From positions 868,001 through 932,000 of the forward strand of contig JAPYXD010000696.1 of assembly GCA_030998225.1 (NCBI GenBank): 64,000 nucleotides of DNA, written 5' to 3'. The stretch is from Diplolepis rosae (taxonomy: Eukaryota; Arthropoda; Insecta; Hymenoptera; Diplolepididae). The notes under the pieces are model-generated. The model was not told the DNA's origin, did not search any database, and worked only from the letters and a program-made list of their open reading frames with translations. How positions within the stretch are numbered: position 1 is the first letter of the stretch; each line of letters opens with the position of its first letter. A program made the position numbers and the translations under genes. Below are positions 1 through 10,735 of this stretch, in pieces.

Positions 1-589
1 AGTTGTAAAATTAACAGCATTTTCGTATTTCTCAAAAAAACTTTTATTTTCCAGTTAAGGTAGTATTGTCAGTACGTAGCTAATCAAATGAGTGCTTTTT
101 CTCATTTGCTTCACGTAGTATTTAAATTTATCAACGTCACATAAGAAAGCGACTATACATGTGTTTATAGCAGATGACTTCTTATGATACGTGAATGGCG
201 CGCGCTTCCACTTATTCTGCGACGTTGCCACATCTATTTAATCGCCGTTGGTTACTGGAGAAAAATTATATTTTTGCTAACTTAATTGGATTTTAAATGT
301 ATCCAATTGAGATGTTTTAACTTGCAAAATGAGGTTTATATTATCAATCAATGCACCATTCATTTTTATTGAAATCTGAACGGTAGTTATGGCAGGATTT
401 GTAAATGAACTCGGTTTCCCATAAGGTTAGGTGTTAATCGTCTCAAAATGTAATTACTAATTACTGCCCTCCAGTGTACCCTAGGTCCGCAAAAATTTAA
501 CTGAGTCATTTCTGGCTTAATCTTCACCACTAATTCCAATTTTATCAATATCTGAACGGTATTTCCATTTACGACAGTACTATCTTAAA
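1..589. other. AT-rich stretch without a gene
   Basis: I see no coding frame, RNA gene or clear repeat boundary here. The DNA is AT-rich with short open frames only. It runs into the dispersed repeat that starts near 590. Confidence 0.5.
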
Positions 590-1430
590 CTATAGGAGAT
601 GTGAAAAGAACTTTATGATTCAAAATTGTCTATTACAAAAAGATCTAAAAACTTGAATTGCAACATTTTTTTATCAGAAGTATATATTTCTTTTCAATTA
701 ACCAGGGGGCTTGGCCCCGGGTTTGCTTCACTCGCCAAACCCCCCGGGTCGCTTCGCTTTGTTCGTGCCTCGCACGAACTCGCTCCACTCCTCGGCAGTT
801 CCTGAACATGACGGTGACGCGGGGGGGGGGGGGGGGTGAATTGGGATGGGTCCCCGGCAGCGCCATCTGTGATCGAATCGTTGATTAAGACTGCCACCGG
901 CGCGGCGCCCATCCCAGTGATCCCAGAAGGTGGGACCTGGCAGACCCCACCACGGACCACTGGCCAGTTGCGGCGAGAATAAAAGTTTTGCCGTCACGAA
1001 AACTTTTTTATGTGCCTCCGGCTTCGTCTCGGCTACACCTAGACTAGGCCTCACCTACGCCTCGACTACGCCTTGGCTTCGATCTCCTGAGAGCATTGTC
1101 GCTCGTCACGCAATAACCTTCATTGTGCGCCTAGGCACGTAATATAATATTGTATTATGGAGAGAAAAAAAATACTATTGAAAATAAAAAATTCAATTTT
1201 TTAACTAAAATCTGTAAAATACGAAAAAACGTGAGAATACGAAAATGTTTGTTTCAATAAAGTCTACCAATTTTGTTTGGCACAGTTTCTGATAAAATGA
1301 GTATTTTTCGTTTTGTTTTTGATGCAAATGTGGCTCAAATATATATAAAGTATAAAAATTGAGTGCGAAGCGCGAATATTATGATAAGAGTGTGTTCCTT
1401 GACACTAGATCTACTAGACCAGTCAAAACT
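590..1430 (+). repeat. Dispersed AT-rich repeat, copy 1, interrupted by a GC-rich insert
   Basis: Blocks at about 590-700 and 1160-1430 match blocks at 10080-10735 and 58790-59424. Shared pieces are the tract containing 'gatctaaaaacttg', the tract 'tattgaaaat', the 'gcgaagcgcgaa' hairpin-like motif, and the ending 'gataagagtgtgttcctt'. The GC-rich piece at 701-1160 is absent from the other copies and so looks like a later insertion. No coding frame is seen. I infer a non-autonomous element family. Confidence 0.5.
701..1160. repeat. GC-rich insertion with a 16-G run
   Basis: The base composition changes abruptly to GC-rich, with CCCGGG blocks, repeated 'tcgcttcgct'-like words and an uninterrupted run of 16 G at 821-836. 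The flanking repeat is continuous in other copies, which defines the insert. The left edge carries ttaacc. The short open frames on both strands have biased composition and no recognisable domain, so no gene is called. Confidence 0.4.
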
Positions 1431-1984
1431 ACTGGTGATATGTTTAATTAAAAATTTGAAAAAATGTTTATATATTAACATATTGTATAGCTTTTAAAGC
1501 AACATATAAATTAATAAATAGAAAAATAAAATAAGATGAAATAGATAATGAGAATGGAATGAATGAAATATACATATATAAAACCCTGGTATTTCTAGTC
1601 TTAAGGTAGTACACTGGCGAAAATTAGGCCTCAAGCAAAAATTTAGCAATCAAATTTTTCTACTTTGATGCAAAAAACAATAACTACTTCCGCAATATTT
1701 ACATTTCCACGTATCTAATTCAACATTATTTGAAAATAAAAACGTCTCTCAAATGTGTTCGCCTCAGTCGGAAAATTTCAACTGTAGGCTTCTCAACTTG
1801 GAAATCAGAGAGACAAACATAAGTATCCCCTTAGACTATCGTCTTTCTGCACAGGAAAAGAAGTTAATCTTGTTAGATGTGGTTAGATCTAGTTTCCCAG
1901 ACCTGATCAGATCTTCCTAGATCTACTTATTTAACCAGTTTTTAACTTTTTCGAGATCTGTGAAGTTAGATCTAACAAGATTAA
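1431..1984. other. Unassigned AT-rich DNA
   Basis: No gene is seen. The words around 1605-1650 resemble the segment near 34556 and 55436 inside the large TIR element (a 'gtagt...aaaattag...caggcaaaaat' pattern), so a diverged fragment of that element may lie here. Confidence 0.3.
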
Positions 1985-2381
1985 CTTTTTTTTCATGAGT
2001 GTGGCAGTCCAACGTCCACAAAAGACGGAGCCGATTGTGGAATACCCACCTCCGGAAACTTTGAAGCAGCTCAGGCGCTTCCTAGGGATGGTGTCTTGGT
2101 ATCGGCGATAGATTCTTATGAGGCCAAGAACAGCAAAAAGCTTTCGAAGTTTTGAAACAAACTTTAACAGCAGCTCCCATTTTAGTTCGTCCAGAATTTG
2201 AATCGCCATTTAACTTACAGACAGACTTACTTACAGTCTAGGAGCCGCCCTGACACAAGTGTTGGACGGGGAGGAACTATCAATCGCGTATGTTAGTCGT
2301 ACCATGACTCCTGCCGAAAGAAACTATACAGTTACCAAGCAAGAATGCTTAGCAGTAAAGAAATTCCGCGCGTATAAAGGA
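1985..2381 (+). pseudogene. Ty3/Gypsy pol remnant: RT thumb and RNase H
   Basis: Read on the plus strand with frameshifts, this gives the segment that follows Gypsy RT (VEYPPPETLKQLRRFLGMVS, then a stop in place of the usual continuation). The RNase H start follows, with LGAALTQVLDGEELSIAYVS and TPAERNYTVTKQECLAVKKF. These words are characteristic of Gypsy RNase H, whose YxxxxQECLAV segment carries a catalytic Glu. There are stops at about 2110 and near 2240 plus at least one frameshift, so it is dead. It ends abruptly at the next gag fragment, which is not collinear with it, so the two come from different elements or a rearrangement. Confidence 0.75.
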
Positions 2382-2400
2382 CCTAAAACACTACTGGTAA

Positions 2401-2930
2401 GCAGATCCTAAGTATATTGATAGTATAAATATTCCTTTCAGATCTATAGACGCGGATAAGTCACCTGCGACTAACACTGGTCAGGGTCTTCCCGAGCTGC
2501 AATGGAATGCTCGGACGACCACAGTATGTGCCGATAGAGGAGGTGCCCAGGATCACTACGAGCCCATCGACCAGAGGGATCGCTACCAAAAGAAGCTGGT
2601 ACGTAAGGAAGCGAAGAGGTCGACGGAGACGAAGAAGCGCCAAGAAGGACTGCCCCAGTCAGGGCATAAGCTCTCGCTTAGATCCGCTCCACCGCCATTA
2701 CCAATAAGGAAGGTACAGTCAGCCGTGGGAATCGGACGTGGTAGGGGCTTTCAAGCGCGGAAGATGAAGACGTCAGAGCTTTCTCGAGACGTCACTCAGC
2801 CAAAAGGAAGGGTCATGGGCAAAAGACGGGGCTGCTGCAACTGCCATAGGGAGGATCTTCGATATCAACGGTGCCCCTATTAGAGGGGCATGTTATGCTT
2901 TGGCTGAGGTAGGCCCACAGTAAGGCTGAG
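2401..2930 (+). pseudogene. Retrotransposon gag remnant with zinc knuckle
   Basis: A frame without stops runs from 2401 to the TAG at 2880. It is rich in Lys, Arg and Gln and ends in CCNCHREDLRYQRCP, which resembles a gag zinc knuckle of the CWNC..GH....C type with the conserved Gly-His region altered. After the stop, the frame continues with RGMLCFG, resembling the second half of a knuckle array. No start codon for a complete gag is present and the capsid part is missing. The family is probably Ty3/Gypsy or BEL-like; I cannot decide which. Confidence 0.5.
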
Positions 2931-3164
2931 CCACTGTTCAAGATGCGTCCATGCTTGGCGCAGGGGCGAGATTGGCCCACATGTTCCCCCTAGGTAGGAA
3001 CTACGCTTACCGCCAGCGGAAATTGTCTAGGCAAAGCCGGATACAGCCCCGCTGCCCCCGATGGATCGTAGGTTACGCTAGTCAATTCCATTAGGGTACC
3101 CTTCTGCGTTAGTTATGTGTTAGTTATGTGAGTCCATCCCGTACAGATTAGTTGACTCGGCTAG
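2931..3164. other. Unassigned spacer, possibly 3' continuation of the gag remnant
   Basis: No domain is recognised. Its composition is GC-richer than the surroundings and similar to the gag fragment before it. It ends where mariner sequence begins. Confidence 0.3.
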
Positions 3165-3285
3165 TTATCTTAATTATGATAGTCTCAAAAGATGAACAGT
3201 TTTGCCGTAACGGTATTCGAGCTCTACCAGAAAGATGGGAAAAATTTGTAACTAATGATAAGCAATACTTTGAATGTTTCATTTA
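3165..3285 (+). pseudogene. Mariner transposase, C-terminal fragment
   Basis: The translation contains DEQFCRNGIRALPERWEKFV followed by a QYFE ending, the usual C-terminus of a mariner transposase. Everything upstream is missing, and the fragment is cut by the second mariner starting at 3286. It is therefore the older of two stacked mariner copies. Confidence 0.7.
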
Positions 3286-4336
3286 CCAGGGGTGTTACTT
3301 AAAATGTGCCAGGTTTACTCATAGATGTCGCTAGAGATATGTATACATTTCTATGATTTGGCATCTATGTCATATTTTTCTATGGACAATAACCGTCAAA
3401 AATATAAAATTACATTCTGACAAAATAATAGCATCATAGTTGTTTACCTCAGAGAATATGTCGAGATTCGTTCCAAGTAAATCGCATTTGCGGTATTCGT
3501 TGCTTTCTTATTTCATCAAAAGAAAAAAGCAGTTGAAGCTCATCAAATGCTGGTAGAAACTTATGGTGAACATGCTCTAGTGATTAGAACATGTGACACA
3601 TGGTTTCGTCAATTTAAAAGTGGAGATTTCGATTTAACAGACAATGAACATCCCAGTGCAGCAAAAAAGTTCGAAGACGAGGAATTTCAGGCGTTATTAG
3701 ATGAAGACCCTGCCCAATCGCGGAAAAACTCATGGGTTTCACCTGGTGAGGTCGGCCCATCGACTCCAAGGCCAAATCCCTTTGGCAGTAAGACAATGCT
3801 CTGTGTTTGGTGGTACCAGTGTGGTGTGGTGTACTTCGAGTTATTAAAACCTGGTGAGACGGCGAATACGGATCGCTACCGATAACAAATTATCAATTTG
3901 AATCATGCGTTGATCGAAAAACGGCCGGAATGGGCCCGAAGACATGTCAAAGTTATCCTACAACATGACAACGCACCGTCTCATACCGCTAAAGTGGTGA
4001 AGAACACATTAAAAGCATTGAATTGGGAAATATTATCGCACCCGCCGTACTCTCCAGACCTCGCCCCGTCCGACTGTCACCTTTTCGCATCGTGGGACAC
4101 TCACTCGCAGAGCAGCGCTTCGCCAATTTTGAAGAAGTCGAAAAATGGCTCGTCGAATGGTTTGCCTTTTAAAGAGAAAAAGTTTTTTTGGAATGGTATC
4201 CATGATTTCCCTGAAAGATGGGCAAAATGTGTAGAATCCAATGGTCAATACTTTGAATAAAATTTTTTTGAGCTCCCTTTAGAATTAAGTTTTTTCTTTA
4301 TTGAAAAAACCGGCAAACTTCAACTAACACCCCTGA
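3286..4336 (+). mobile_element. Mariner element with TA target duplication
   Basis: The terminal inverted repeats are imperfect: the left end begins ccaggggtgtta, and the right end read in reverse begins tcaggggtgtta. Both are flanked by TA (3284-3285 and 4337-4338), the target duplication of Tc1/mariner transposons. At 1051 bp it is shorter than the usual 1.28 kb, which fits an internal deletion in the transposase gene. Confidence 0.8.
3458..4260 (+). pseudogene. Mariner transposase, inactive
   Basis: The frame starts with MSRFVPSKSHLRYSLL and shifts near 3515. The helix-turn-helix part follows (GEHALVIRTCDTWFRQFKSG, FEDEEFQALLDED), then a deletion. The catalytic half shows VWWYQCGVVYFELLKPGETA, HDNAPSHTA and YSPDLAPSDCHLF. 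Mariner catalysis uses a DD34D triad. The second and third Asp are visible (HDNAP, PSD), but the first, normally in WWDQ, is replaced by Tyr. With this substitution, the deletion, stops and frameshifts it cannot be active. It is the only transposase of the 3286-4336 element. Confidence 0.8.
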
Positions 4337-4439
4337 TATAACCATTTTTTCACAATAAAGTTGCATTTTCATAAAAAAAAAGTAGAGAACTTAGTCGCGC
4401 ACCTAATATATCACTATACTCGTATTGTGTCCACCAATA

Positions 4440-4985
4440 GGAACTGAGAAATCTACTCAAGATAAAAATAAAAATGTACAACTTATCAAAATTTCACGTC
4501 GAACTTTCCAGATCCTCCGCACGATTCAAGATCCGAAGGACCTTAGTGGAGCCCTCGAAAATACCCTCCACATAGAGGAATGACTAAGGCAAACAGGAAG
4601 AGTAAGTCCCTCCACGTTATTTTACCACATCATGCTCTCTCGGAACGCGCGCGATCACCTAGCCCTTATACAAGGCAAATGGTCAAGCCACACTAAGCAG
4701 ACAAGATAAAATGTGAAGTTGCATCAGGAGTTCCCAGCCCTCGCAATCCGACACCTCCACATCAACAATTTCATCAATACCCGCCACAGTATTCTTTATA
4801 CCCATCACAGATTCCCTAATATTATCCCCCACCATACCATACCCAACAAGTTCGCCGCTCAGACGCGGCAACGAACCAGACTTACCGAGAGCGTCAAAAG
4901 AAAGTCCACTTTCAGGAGAGCTCAGCAGGATCTTTCGAACAAGGTCAAAAACCAAAGACTCACCTTTAGTTGAGTTGAATGCTCC
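4440..4985 (+). pseudogene. Ty3/Gypsy gag remnant
   Basis: The plus-strand reading gives RTIQDPKDLSGALENTLHIE, typical of the C-terminal part of errantivirus-like capsids. A Gln/Pro/Tyr-rich tail (HQQFHQYPPQYSLYPSQ) and a basic segment follow (TYRERQKKVHFQESSAGSFE). Frameshifts and stops are frequent. It lies directly upstream of an RT fragment in the same orientation, so both probably belong to one degraded element spanning about 4440-5519. Confidence 0.5.
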
Positions 4986-5189
4986 TAAACCTGCATCTTT
5001 CTCATTGAAAGGAAAAAGAGGAGGACTATATCCTTCGATAGGCAGATGACTATGCTGATATTTTCCACCTAAATGGCGAGAGACTTAGCAGCACTCATCC
5101 AATCAAACACCGAATTCCATAATTGGATAATGAGGTGATCGCAAAGAAGCAATATAGATACTCTCATGATGCGACAGACCATGTCATCC

Positions 5190-5519
5190 TGCAAACTGAA
5201 AGACAATACAATAGCGGGATTATTGGTGACTCTAAATCTCCTTACAATTCTCCACTTTGGATTGTTCCAAAGAAACTCGGCGCCTCTGGAGAGAAGAAGT
5301 GAAGAGTTGTTATTGATTTTAGAGCTGTAAACGAAAAGGTAATGGGGGATGCCAACCTCTTGCCTAGTATCAGAGATATTCTAGACCACTTGGGGAATGC
5401 ACAGTACTCTTCTGTGTTGCATCTAGCCAGCGGCTTCAATCAAGTTTGATCAATCCCGATGATAGATTAAAAACGTCGTTTTCAACCCCCCGTGGACACT
5501 TTGAGTATCTGTAGATGCC
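5190..5519 (+). pseudogene. Ty3/Gypsy reverse transcriptase, N-terminal fragment
   Basis: The translation reads SKSPYNSPLWIVPKKLGASG, then RVVIDFRAVNEKVMGDANLL, IRDILDHLGNAQYSS and SFSTPRGHFEYL. These are the ordered motifs of Gypsy RT before the YxDD catalytic loop. Two in-frame stops are present (after EKK and after FNQV). The fragment ends at 5519 before the catalytic Asp pair, so the element is dead. The protease region expected before it is not recognisable. Confidence 0.75.
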
Positions 5520-6060
5520 AATGTACACAGTAAATAAATTTGAAACTTACTTTTAATTCTCTTTGACTCATTCCTTGGTTCATTATTAAAATAATTCCTT
5601 GAGGAGATGATGATGAACTTTAAAGAACCTTTTGTAAAGTACCCAGAAAACAAAGTATCTACATAATGCGGGGCATGACGCACGCACGCGTGAGGAACAA
5701 TCCACACGGGTGAACTCAGGAGGTCACACAGTTGCGTGTGACATTGCCAAGCATATGTCTCGTATTTCGTGGTTCGCACGCGTGCTCTCAGAATCCGCAA
5801 TCCCAAAAAATATATATACTTATTTTGATATTAATTTTATCAGAGAAAATGATGGGAAAGTAAATTACGCATGTAATATTTTACGTACTCAAATCATATA
5901 TTTATACGACTTCCTTATATTCGTTTTTGTGTATCTCTTACCATTTTATAAATATCTCTAAATGTATGGCATGAAAAAATATTTAATTTACAAAATATTA
6001 TTAGTGGATAATTAAAATTAATCACTTAAATCGAATTTTGCCAAAAATTGATTATTTTTT
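5520..6060. other. Unassigned AT-rich DNA
   Basis: No domain or repeat boundary is recognised. It lies between the Gypsy RT fragment and the 3' end of the R1-like element and may include that element's 3' untranslated region. Confidence 0.3.
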
Positions 6061-6071
6061 GATCACTAGGT

Positions 6072-6392
6072 TTACGAATGACTCGATAAGCATCCATATC
6101 TGTTCATACTGGGCATGAGAGAGACTATCGTGTCAGGAGTGAGTTGTGCGCCCACTGCCCGACTGACAGCCTCCCTTTCCGCGCCCCAGCTGGCACAGAC
6201 AAAGAGTGTATGTTCTGCATTTTCCACAAGGGAACCGCAGTAGTTACACAAGTCATCGTCTTTTTTCTTGAAGCGCTTCAGGTACGCATTAAAGCAGCTA
6301 TGGCCCGAAAGCGCTGGCGCCAGGTAAAAGCCGATTTGACCGTGCTTTCTATCCAGCCAGGTGGCGAGCTCCGAAATTAGCAGAGTGTCCAT
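6072..6392 (-). pseudogene. R1-like ORF2, C-terminal zinc-finger region
   Basis: The 106-codon frame ends the ORF2 product. It contains FKKKDDDLCNYCGSLVENAE followed by HTLFVCASW, a C-x2-C...H-x4-C finger typical of R1/LOA-clade ORF2 ends. It is separated from the RT frame by a frameshift near 6385. Confidence 0.7.
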
Positions 6393-7552
6393 CTCCCGGA
6401 TTGGTCACCATGCCATCCGGTCTGCCATTGCTCGGAGAGTCTGCGCCTTCCATCCTTGCGGATAGCCTCCTTCATGCGAGCCAATTGCTGCAGGTCTGTT
6501 AAGCAGGTGAGCCCCTTATGGAGCTGAAAGGTCGACTTCCTTTGCTCCGCCAATAAATCTATTGGTGGGACGCTCGCGAGGACCAGCACAGCGCTCGTCG
6601 ACACAGTTTGGTATGCTGAGACAATTCTCATCACCACACCTCTCTGTGCCGAGAACAGCTTCTTCAGGATAGCATGGTTGTTAAGGGCACATGTCCAGAT
6701 CGGAGCTGCATTAAGCAGCTTTGAATTTACCACGCTCGCCACCAGCCTTCTCTTAACTTCCCTGGGTCCACCAATGTTGGGCATGCGCCAGGTCAGGGCG
6801 GCCCCAAATTGGATGGCTTTGGCAGTCGCGATCTGAAGGTGTTCGCCGAAGCTAAGCCTTCGATCCAATTGCACACTCAGGTACTTAATGCTCTTTTTCC
6901 ACTCGATTTTATGCTCCCCGAGAACGATCCTCGGGTATTTGAAGGATCTCCTTTCTGTGACCAGCAAAGCCTCGCTCTTTTCAGGGGCCATTTTCAGGCA
7001 TCTGCGACCCAACCAAGGCTTTACCCGCTCCAGGATCTCGACGTCGTCAGTGGCGGACATGACAAATGCGTCATCCGCGAAGCCGATGACGCTCGTTCTA
7101 GCAGGCAAGTCCATGCACAGGAAATCATCATACATGACGTTCCAAACGAGTGGACACACCCGCGACTCTTGAGGGGCGCCACATGTCATCTCTTCCTTGA
7201 AAGACCATTTGTCGCCCTCGTATATCACCCACCTCTCGCTTAGATAGTCATCTATCGTTCGCAACAGGTAGTCTGGAACCTTTTTCCGTGCCATCGCCTC
7301 GATGCAGATGTTCCATCTCGCGGTATTGAACGCATTGCGTATGTCAATGCTGATCAACGCGCAGAATCCCTTACGCTTACCAGTTCCTCTTCTTGCTTTA
7401 TTGGCGATGTCCACCACTGCCTGGATGGCGTCAATTGTGGACCTGCGATTCCGAAAGCCGAACTGGTTATCCGAGAGACCATTCTCGCGAACCATGTGAC
7501 CCTGTAGTCTTTGTAGGATCATTTCCTCCAGAAGTTTCCCCATCGTATCCAA
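6377..7552 (-). pseudogene. R1-like reverse transcriptase domain
   Basis: This 391-codon frame is the longest part of ORF2. It contains NQFGFRNRRSTIDAI (template contact), SIDIRNAFNTARW (motif A with the first catalytic Asp), CGAPQESRVCPLVWN (motif B, where the usual PQGS is PQES) and VIGFADDAFVMS (motif C, FADD). The thumb region follows. Upstream coding sequence continues in other frames through 7783-8040, so the first Met at 7552 is not the real start. The change in motif B together with the frameshifts argues against activity. Confidence 0.8.
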
Positions 7553-8046
7553 CAGACATATTGGTCAAAAGGATGGAGGCATCCCCTAGAGGTTTGTTGC
7601 CCTTCCTCAGCAGGACCAACCTCTGCCTCTTCCAGTCTGCGATGAATCTCCCCTCCCGAAGACAGGAGTAAAGACTTCTAGGAGGATCTCCGGGTATGCC
7701 CCGATCACCTCTTTCAGGATCTCGTTCGGCAACCCGTTGATCCCTGGTGCTGTATTTGCCTTGAGCCTTCCACCCGCTCTCTTTAGTTCTTCAAAGTGAA
7801 GAGTTCTTCACGCCGGACCACGCAGGAGTGTCTGTCCTGTCTTTGGAACGGCTCTACATGCGGAAACAAGCTTCGCACGACGTACTTGACTCGATCGGGA
7901 TTATCCAGGCGCGGGGTCTTTCTTCTAGTCACCAATCTTTTGGTAACTATTTTGAAGGCGAGACCCCATGGGTCCTTCTCGACCTCACCGATCAAGTTTT
8001 TCCAACATTGAAGTCGGATTTTTTTCATGCCTCTTCTCAAAGCTAA

Positions 8047-8919
8047 TTATGCTTTTTTCCATGCCTCGCTCAGCAGAGAATCACCCTTTGAGCGGGTGAA
8101 TCTCCACCGCGCTGCGAGGCGTTCCTGACGCAGGACAGACAACTGGTCGGTCCACCAGTACATTGAGTCCCCGGTATGCCCGCATCCGCGTTGAGGCATG
8201 GAGTGGTCATAGGCTGCATCCACTTTCCGCCTCGCCACCCGCACAGTGTTCTCCAACGAACCAGCAGACTTTGACCAACCAAGCTCATCTATGAGCCTGG
8301 TTTCTTCGAGATGTTCGCGAAGCGTGTCTTTGCTAAGTCGTTTTGTGTTCAAGGAGGGGCTCCTCACCTTGCTGTCCCTTCCCACATTCAGTGGGTGACT
8401 CCCTTCCTGGATGCTGAACCCAATGCACTGGTGGTCACTCACGGTTATTACCTCGAGGACACACCAGTTGCCTAACCTTGAGGCAAGACGGGGCGCGGCA
8501 ATCGTGAGGTCGATAATCGACCTCCCCGCTCCTCGTCTCAACGTAAAATCCCTGCCCCGATACAATACAATCAGGTCATTTCTAGCGACCATCTGACCGA
8601 CAAATATTCCCCTCCTGTCCAGACGGACTTCTTCCTACTCGGGTGACTTACTGCTAATGTCGCCCGCAATAAGGGAGCACCCACTAGCCTCTCTGAGGCT
8701 TTCCTCACGGAGGAGGATCTAGGTCTTGAAGATCTCGAAAGGATCGTTGGGAGAAAAGTAGCAGCTGTACACACGTACCCCCGCCACCTGCACCCAAACG
8801 AACCCCTCGTCGGTCTCCAGAAAATCCCCGATGCTTAAATCAGGGCCACAAACAAGGATCCCAGCCCTCCGTGATGCATCCTGGTACCAACCAGAGTCTT
8901 TTTCGCCCCTTATCAGCAC
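8047..8919 (-). pseudogene. R1-like apurinic endonuclease domain
   Basis: Two frames cover the endonuclease. The first (8919-8719) gives GWYQDASRRAGILVCGPDLS, FLETDEGFVWVQVAGVRVYS and CYFSPNDPFEIF. The second (8592-8047) gives DLIVLYRGRDFTLRRGAGRS, DLTIAAPRL and VSDHQCIGFSI. The SDH near the end is the conserved catalytic motif of this nuclease family. The region around the usual DFNA motif (about 8600-8720) is scrambled by frameshifts. Confidence 0.75.
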
Positions 8920-9343
8920 AAGTCAGGCACCTAGGTGCAGACTTGCACTCCTTGGCCACGTGCGACGCCCCCCCCCCCCCCACCTCCAGCAGGCATCCTT
9001 CCTGCCTGGAAGCGTGCAGTCGCGCGACACATGGCCATATCCCTGGCACCTTTTTCGAGGCGGGGTGGGATTCCAGCCTCTTCTGGATTTCCTCCCCGCT
9101 TTATAGAAGGCAATTGTGAGTATTGAGCATTCCGCTCAACACTTCCGTGGCCACGTTCACACTGTCCTTCACGTGGCCAAGGTTATTTCTGAGCATACCC
9201 TGCAGAATAACGCTGAGAGCCCTGGCCAATTTTTCCATTTTATTACTTTGCTCCCTCAGGAGCTGAAGGACGTCCTTCCATCCCTCAGCTCCTGGAGGAG
9301 CACCCAAGTTCATTTTCCCCATCGTTTTATTTAGAAAATACAT
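8840..9343 (-). pseudogene. R1-like ORF1 remnant
   Basis: An 80-codon frame (9343-9101) carries a helical segment (GWKDVLQLLREQSNKMEKLA), like the coiled-coil part of ORF1 proteins. Downstream, in shifted frames, HVAKECKSAPRCLTCADKG fits the zinc-knuckle array of R1 ORF1. A run of 14 C at 8968-8981 sits between the knuckles and breaks the frame. Typical ORF1 is several hundred residues, so most of the protein is missing. Assignment rests on position upstream of the endonuclease and the knuckle residues. Confidence 0.5.
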
Positions 9344-9590
9344 AAATCTTTTTACCAGCGCATCGTGCGTAGAGGAGCGGGTCGGAATAATTGGGAACGG
9401 GTATACCCTCGGGCCGAAGTCCTAACCCAGTTCCCTGAGGCCCAACCCCTGTTACCCGGTTCGGGAATGCGCGGACACACCGGACTCACTCGAAGCAACA
9501 CAGGCTCCGACACCTGTGTTCAATACGCACTACCTGATCACGGTCTCGAAGACGCTGGCTCCTGATCTCTTTAACACCTTAAAAGATTCA
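9344..9590 (-). other. Probable 5' part of the R1-like element
   Basis: The base composition is the same as in the element downstream and differs sharply from the AT-rich DNA beyond 9590. No clear coding frame is seen. I infer a 5' leader or decayed ORF1 start. Confidence 0.35.
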
Positions 9591-9614
9591 ACACTCTTAA
9601 TTATTATTGTCGAC

Positions 9615-10735
9615 TAGTTACATTCTTATCATGGATGAGAAGGTATTGGTTTTATGTGAAAAATGACTTTTGACATTTTCATCAAATCTTTACGTTTTGA
9701 GACCCCCTGAGTCAGAAAAAAGCGTTTTTACGAAAGTGTCTGTCTGTCTGTCTGTCTGTATGTAGGTCGTCTGCGGCATAACTCTCGATAGAATTATTAG
9801 ATTGAATTGAGCTTTAGCACACTTTATCAGTGCCAAAAAAGTAAGGACAAGTTCGTTAACCAGCCACATCCAATCAAAATTGAGGGATTGAGCACTACTT
9901 TTGTGATTTTGAAAATAACTTTTTGAAAAAATCAAAAATTCCAATACTGGTTTTTGATAGTGCTCATAAATCTCTACAAATTATCACGATAACATTTTTC
10001 GATTAAATCAAAATTAGAAATGTTACAGCATATTCAAATTCGAAAAAAGTCAATATCAAAATTCCATTTTCCAGTTACATTATACGAGATACGAAAAAAC
10101 GTTATGATACAATATTATTTACTACATAAAGTCCTACAAATTTGAAATGTAACATTTTTTCATAAGTTGCATATTTTTCTTTTTAATTCAAAAAAAACTA
10201 TTGAAAATCCAAAATTCAATTTTTTAACAATAATATACGAAATACAAAAAAAAACGTAAGAATACAAAGTTGTTCGTTTCAAAAGGATCTACAAATTTTG
10301 TCTGCGCAGTTTCTGATAAAACATATATTCTTCGTTTCAATTCCAAAAAATACGATTAAATTTCAAAAATTCCACTTTTTAGACAAAATATGTGAGATAC
10401 AAAAAAACGTTTAGATGGAAAATTGTTTGCCTAAATGAGGCCTACAAATTTGCATTAAGGCATTTCGGGACAGGATGTATATTTTATGTTTTGATTTTTA
10501 ATATTAAAAAAATTCGATTTTTTTCACCAAAATATGTGAGATACGAAATAAGCGTTGTTCTGCAAAATCGTTTCCTTAAATAAAGTCTACGATTGTTTTT
10601 TCTTTTTGAGAGATTTGGAAGAAAATAAATTATTTTAATCATGTAATTTATTAAAAAGTTACTGAAATGTACACAGAAACTCGAGCGCGAAGCGCGAGTG
10701 TCATGATGAGAATGTGTTCCTTAAGGCTGATAGAG
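9615..10735 (+). repeat. Dispersed AT-rich repeat, full-looking copy
   Basis: This shares with 35985-36540 and 56845-59424 the opening tract (attttggttttatg...aaaatgac pattern), 'gtcaaatctttacgttttga', a (TCTG)n microsatellite at 9737-9757 and the tract 'acaagttcgttaaccagc'. It ends in the motif containing gcgcgaagcgcga and 'gatgagaatgtgttcctta'. The left end (acattcttatcatg) resembles the reverse complement of the right end (acacattctcatcatg), suggesting short terminal inverted repeats. No protein is encoded. Confidence 0.5.

Larger units (their letters stand above)
6061..9590 (-). mobile_element. R1-like non-LTR retrotransposon, degraded
   Basis: On the minus strand the order is an ORF1-like segment (9343-8840), apurinic endonuclease (8919-8047), reverse transcriptase (7552-6377) and a C-terminal zinc finger (6392-6072), as in R1-clade elements. 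The sequence is GC-richer than its surroundings. Frameshifts separate all parts and ORF1 is far too short for the family, so the copy is dead. No poly(A) tail is clear at the 3' end near 6060. Confidence 0.75.

Noticed and set aside
6809..7671. Several plus-strand frames of 65-144 codons
   Set aside because: Shadows of the R1-like reverse transcriptase on the minus strand in GC-rich DNA.
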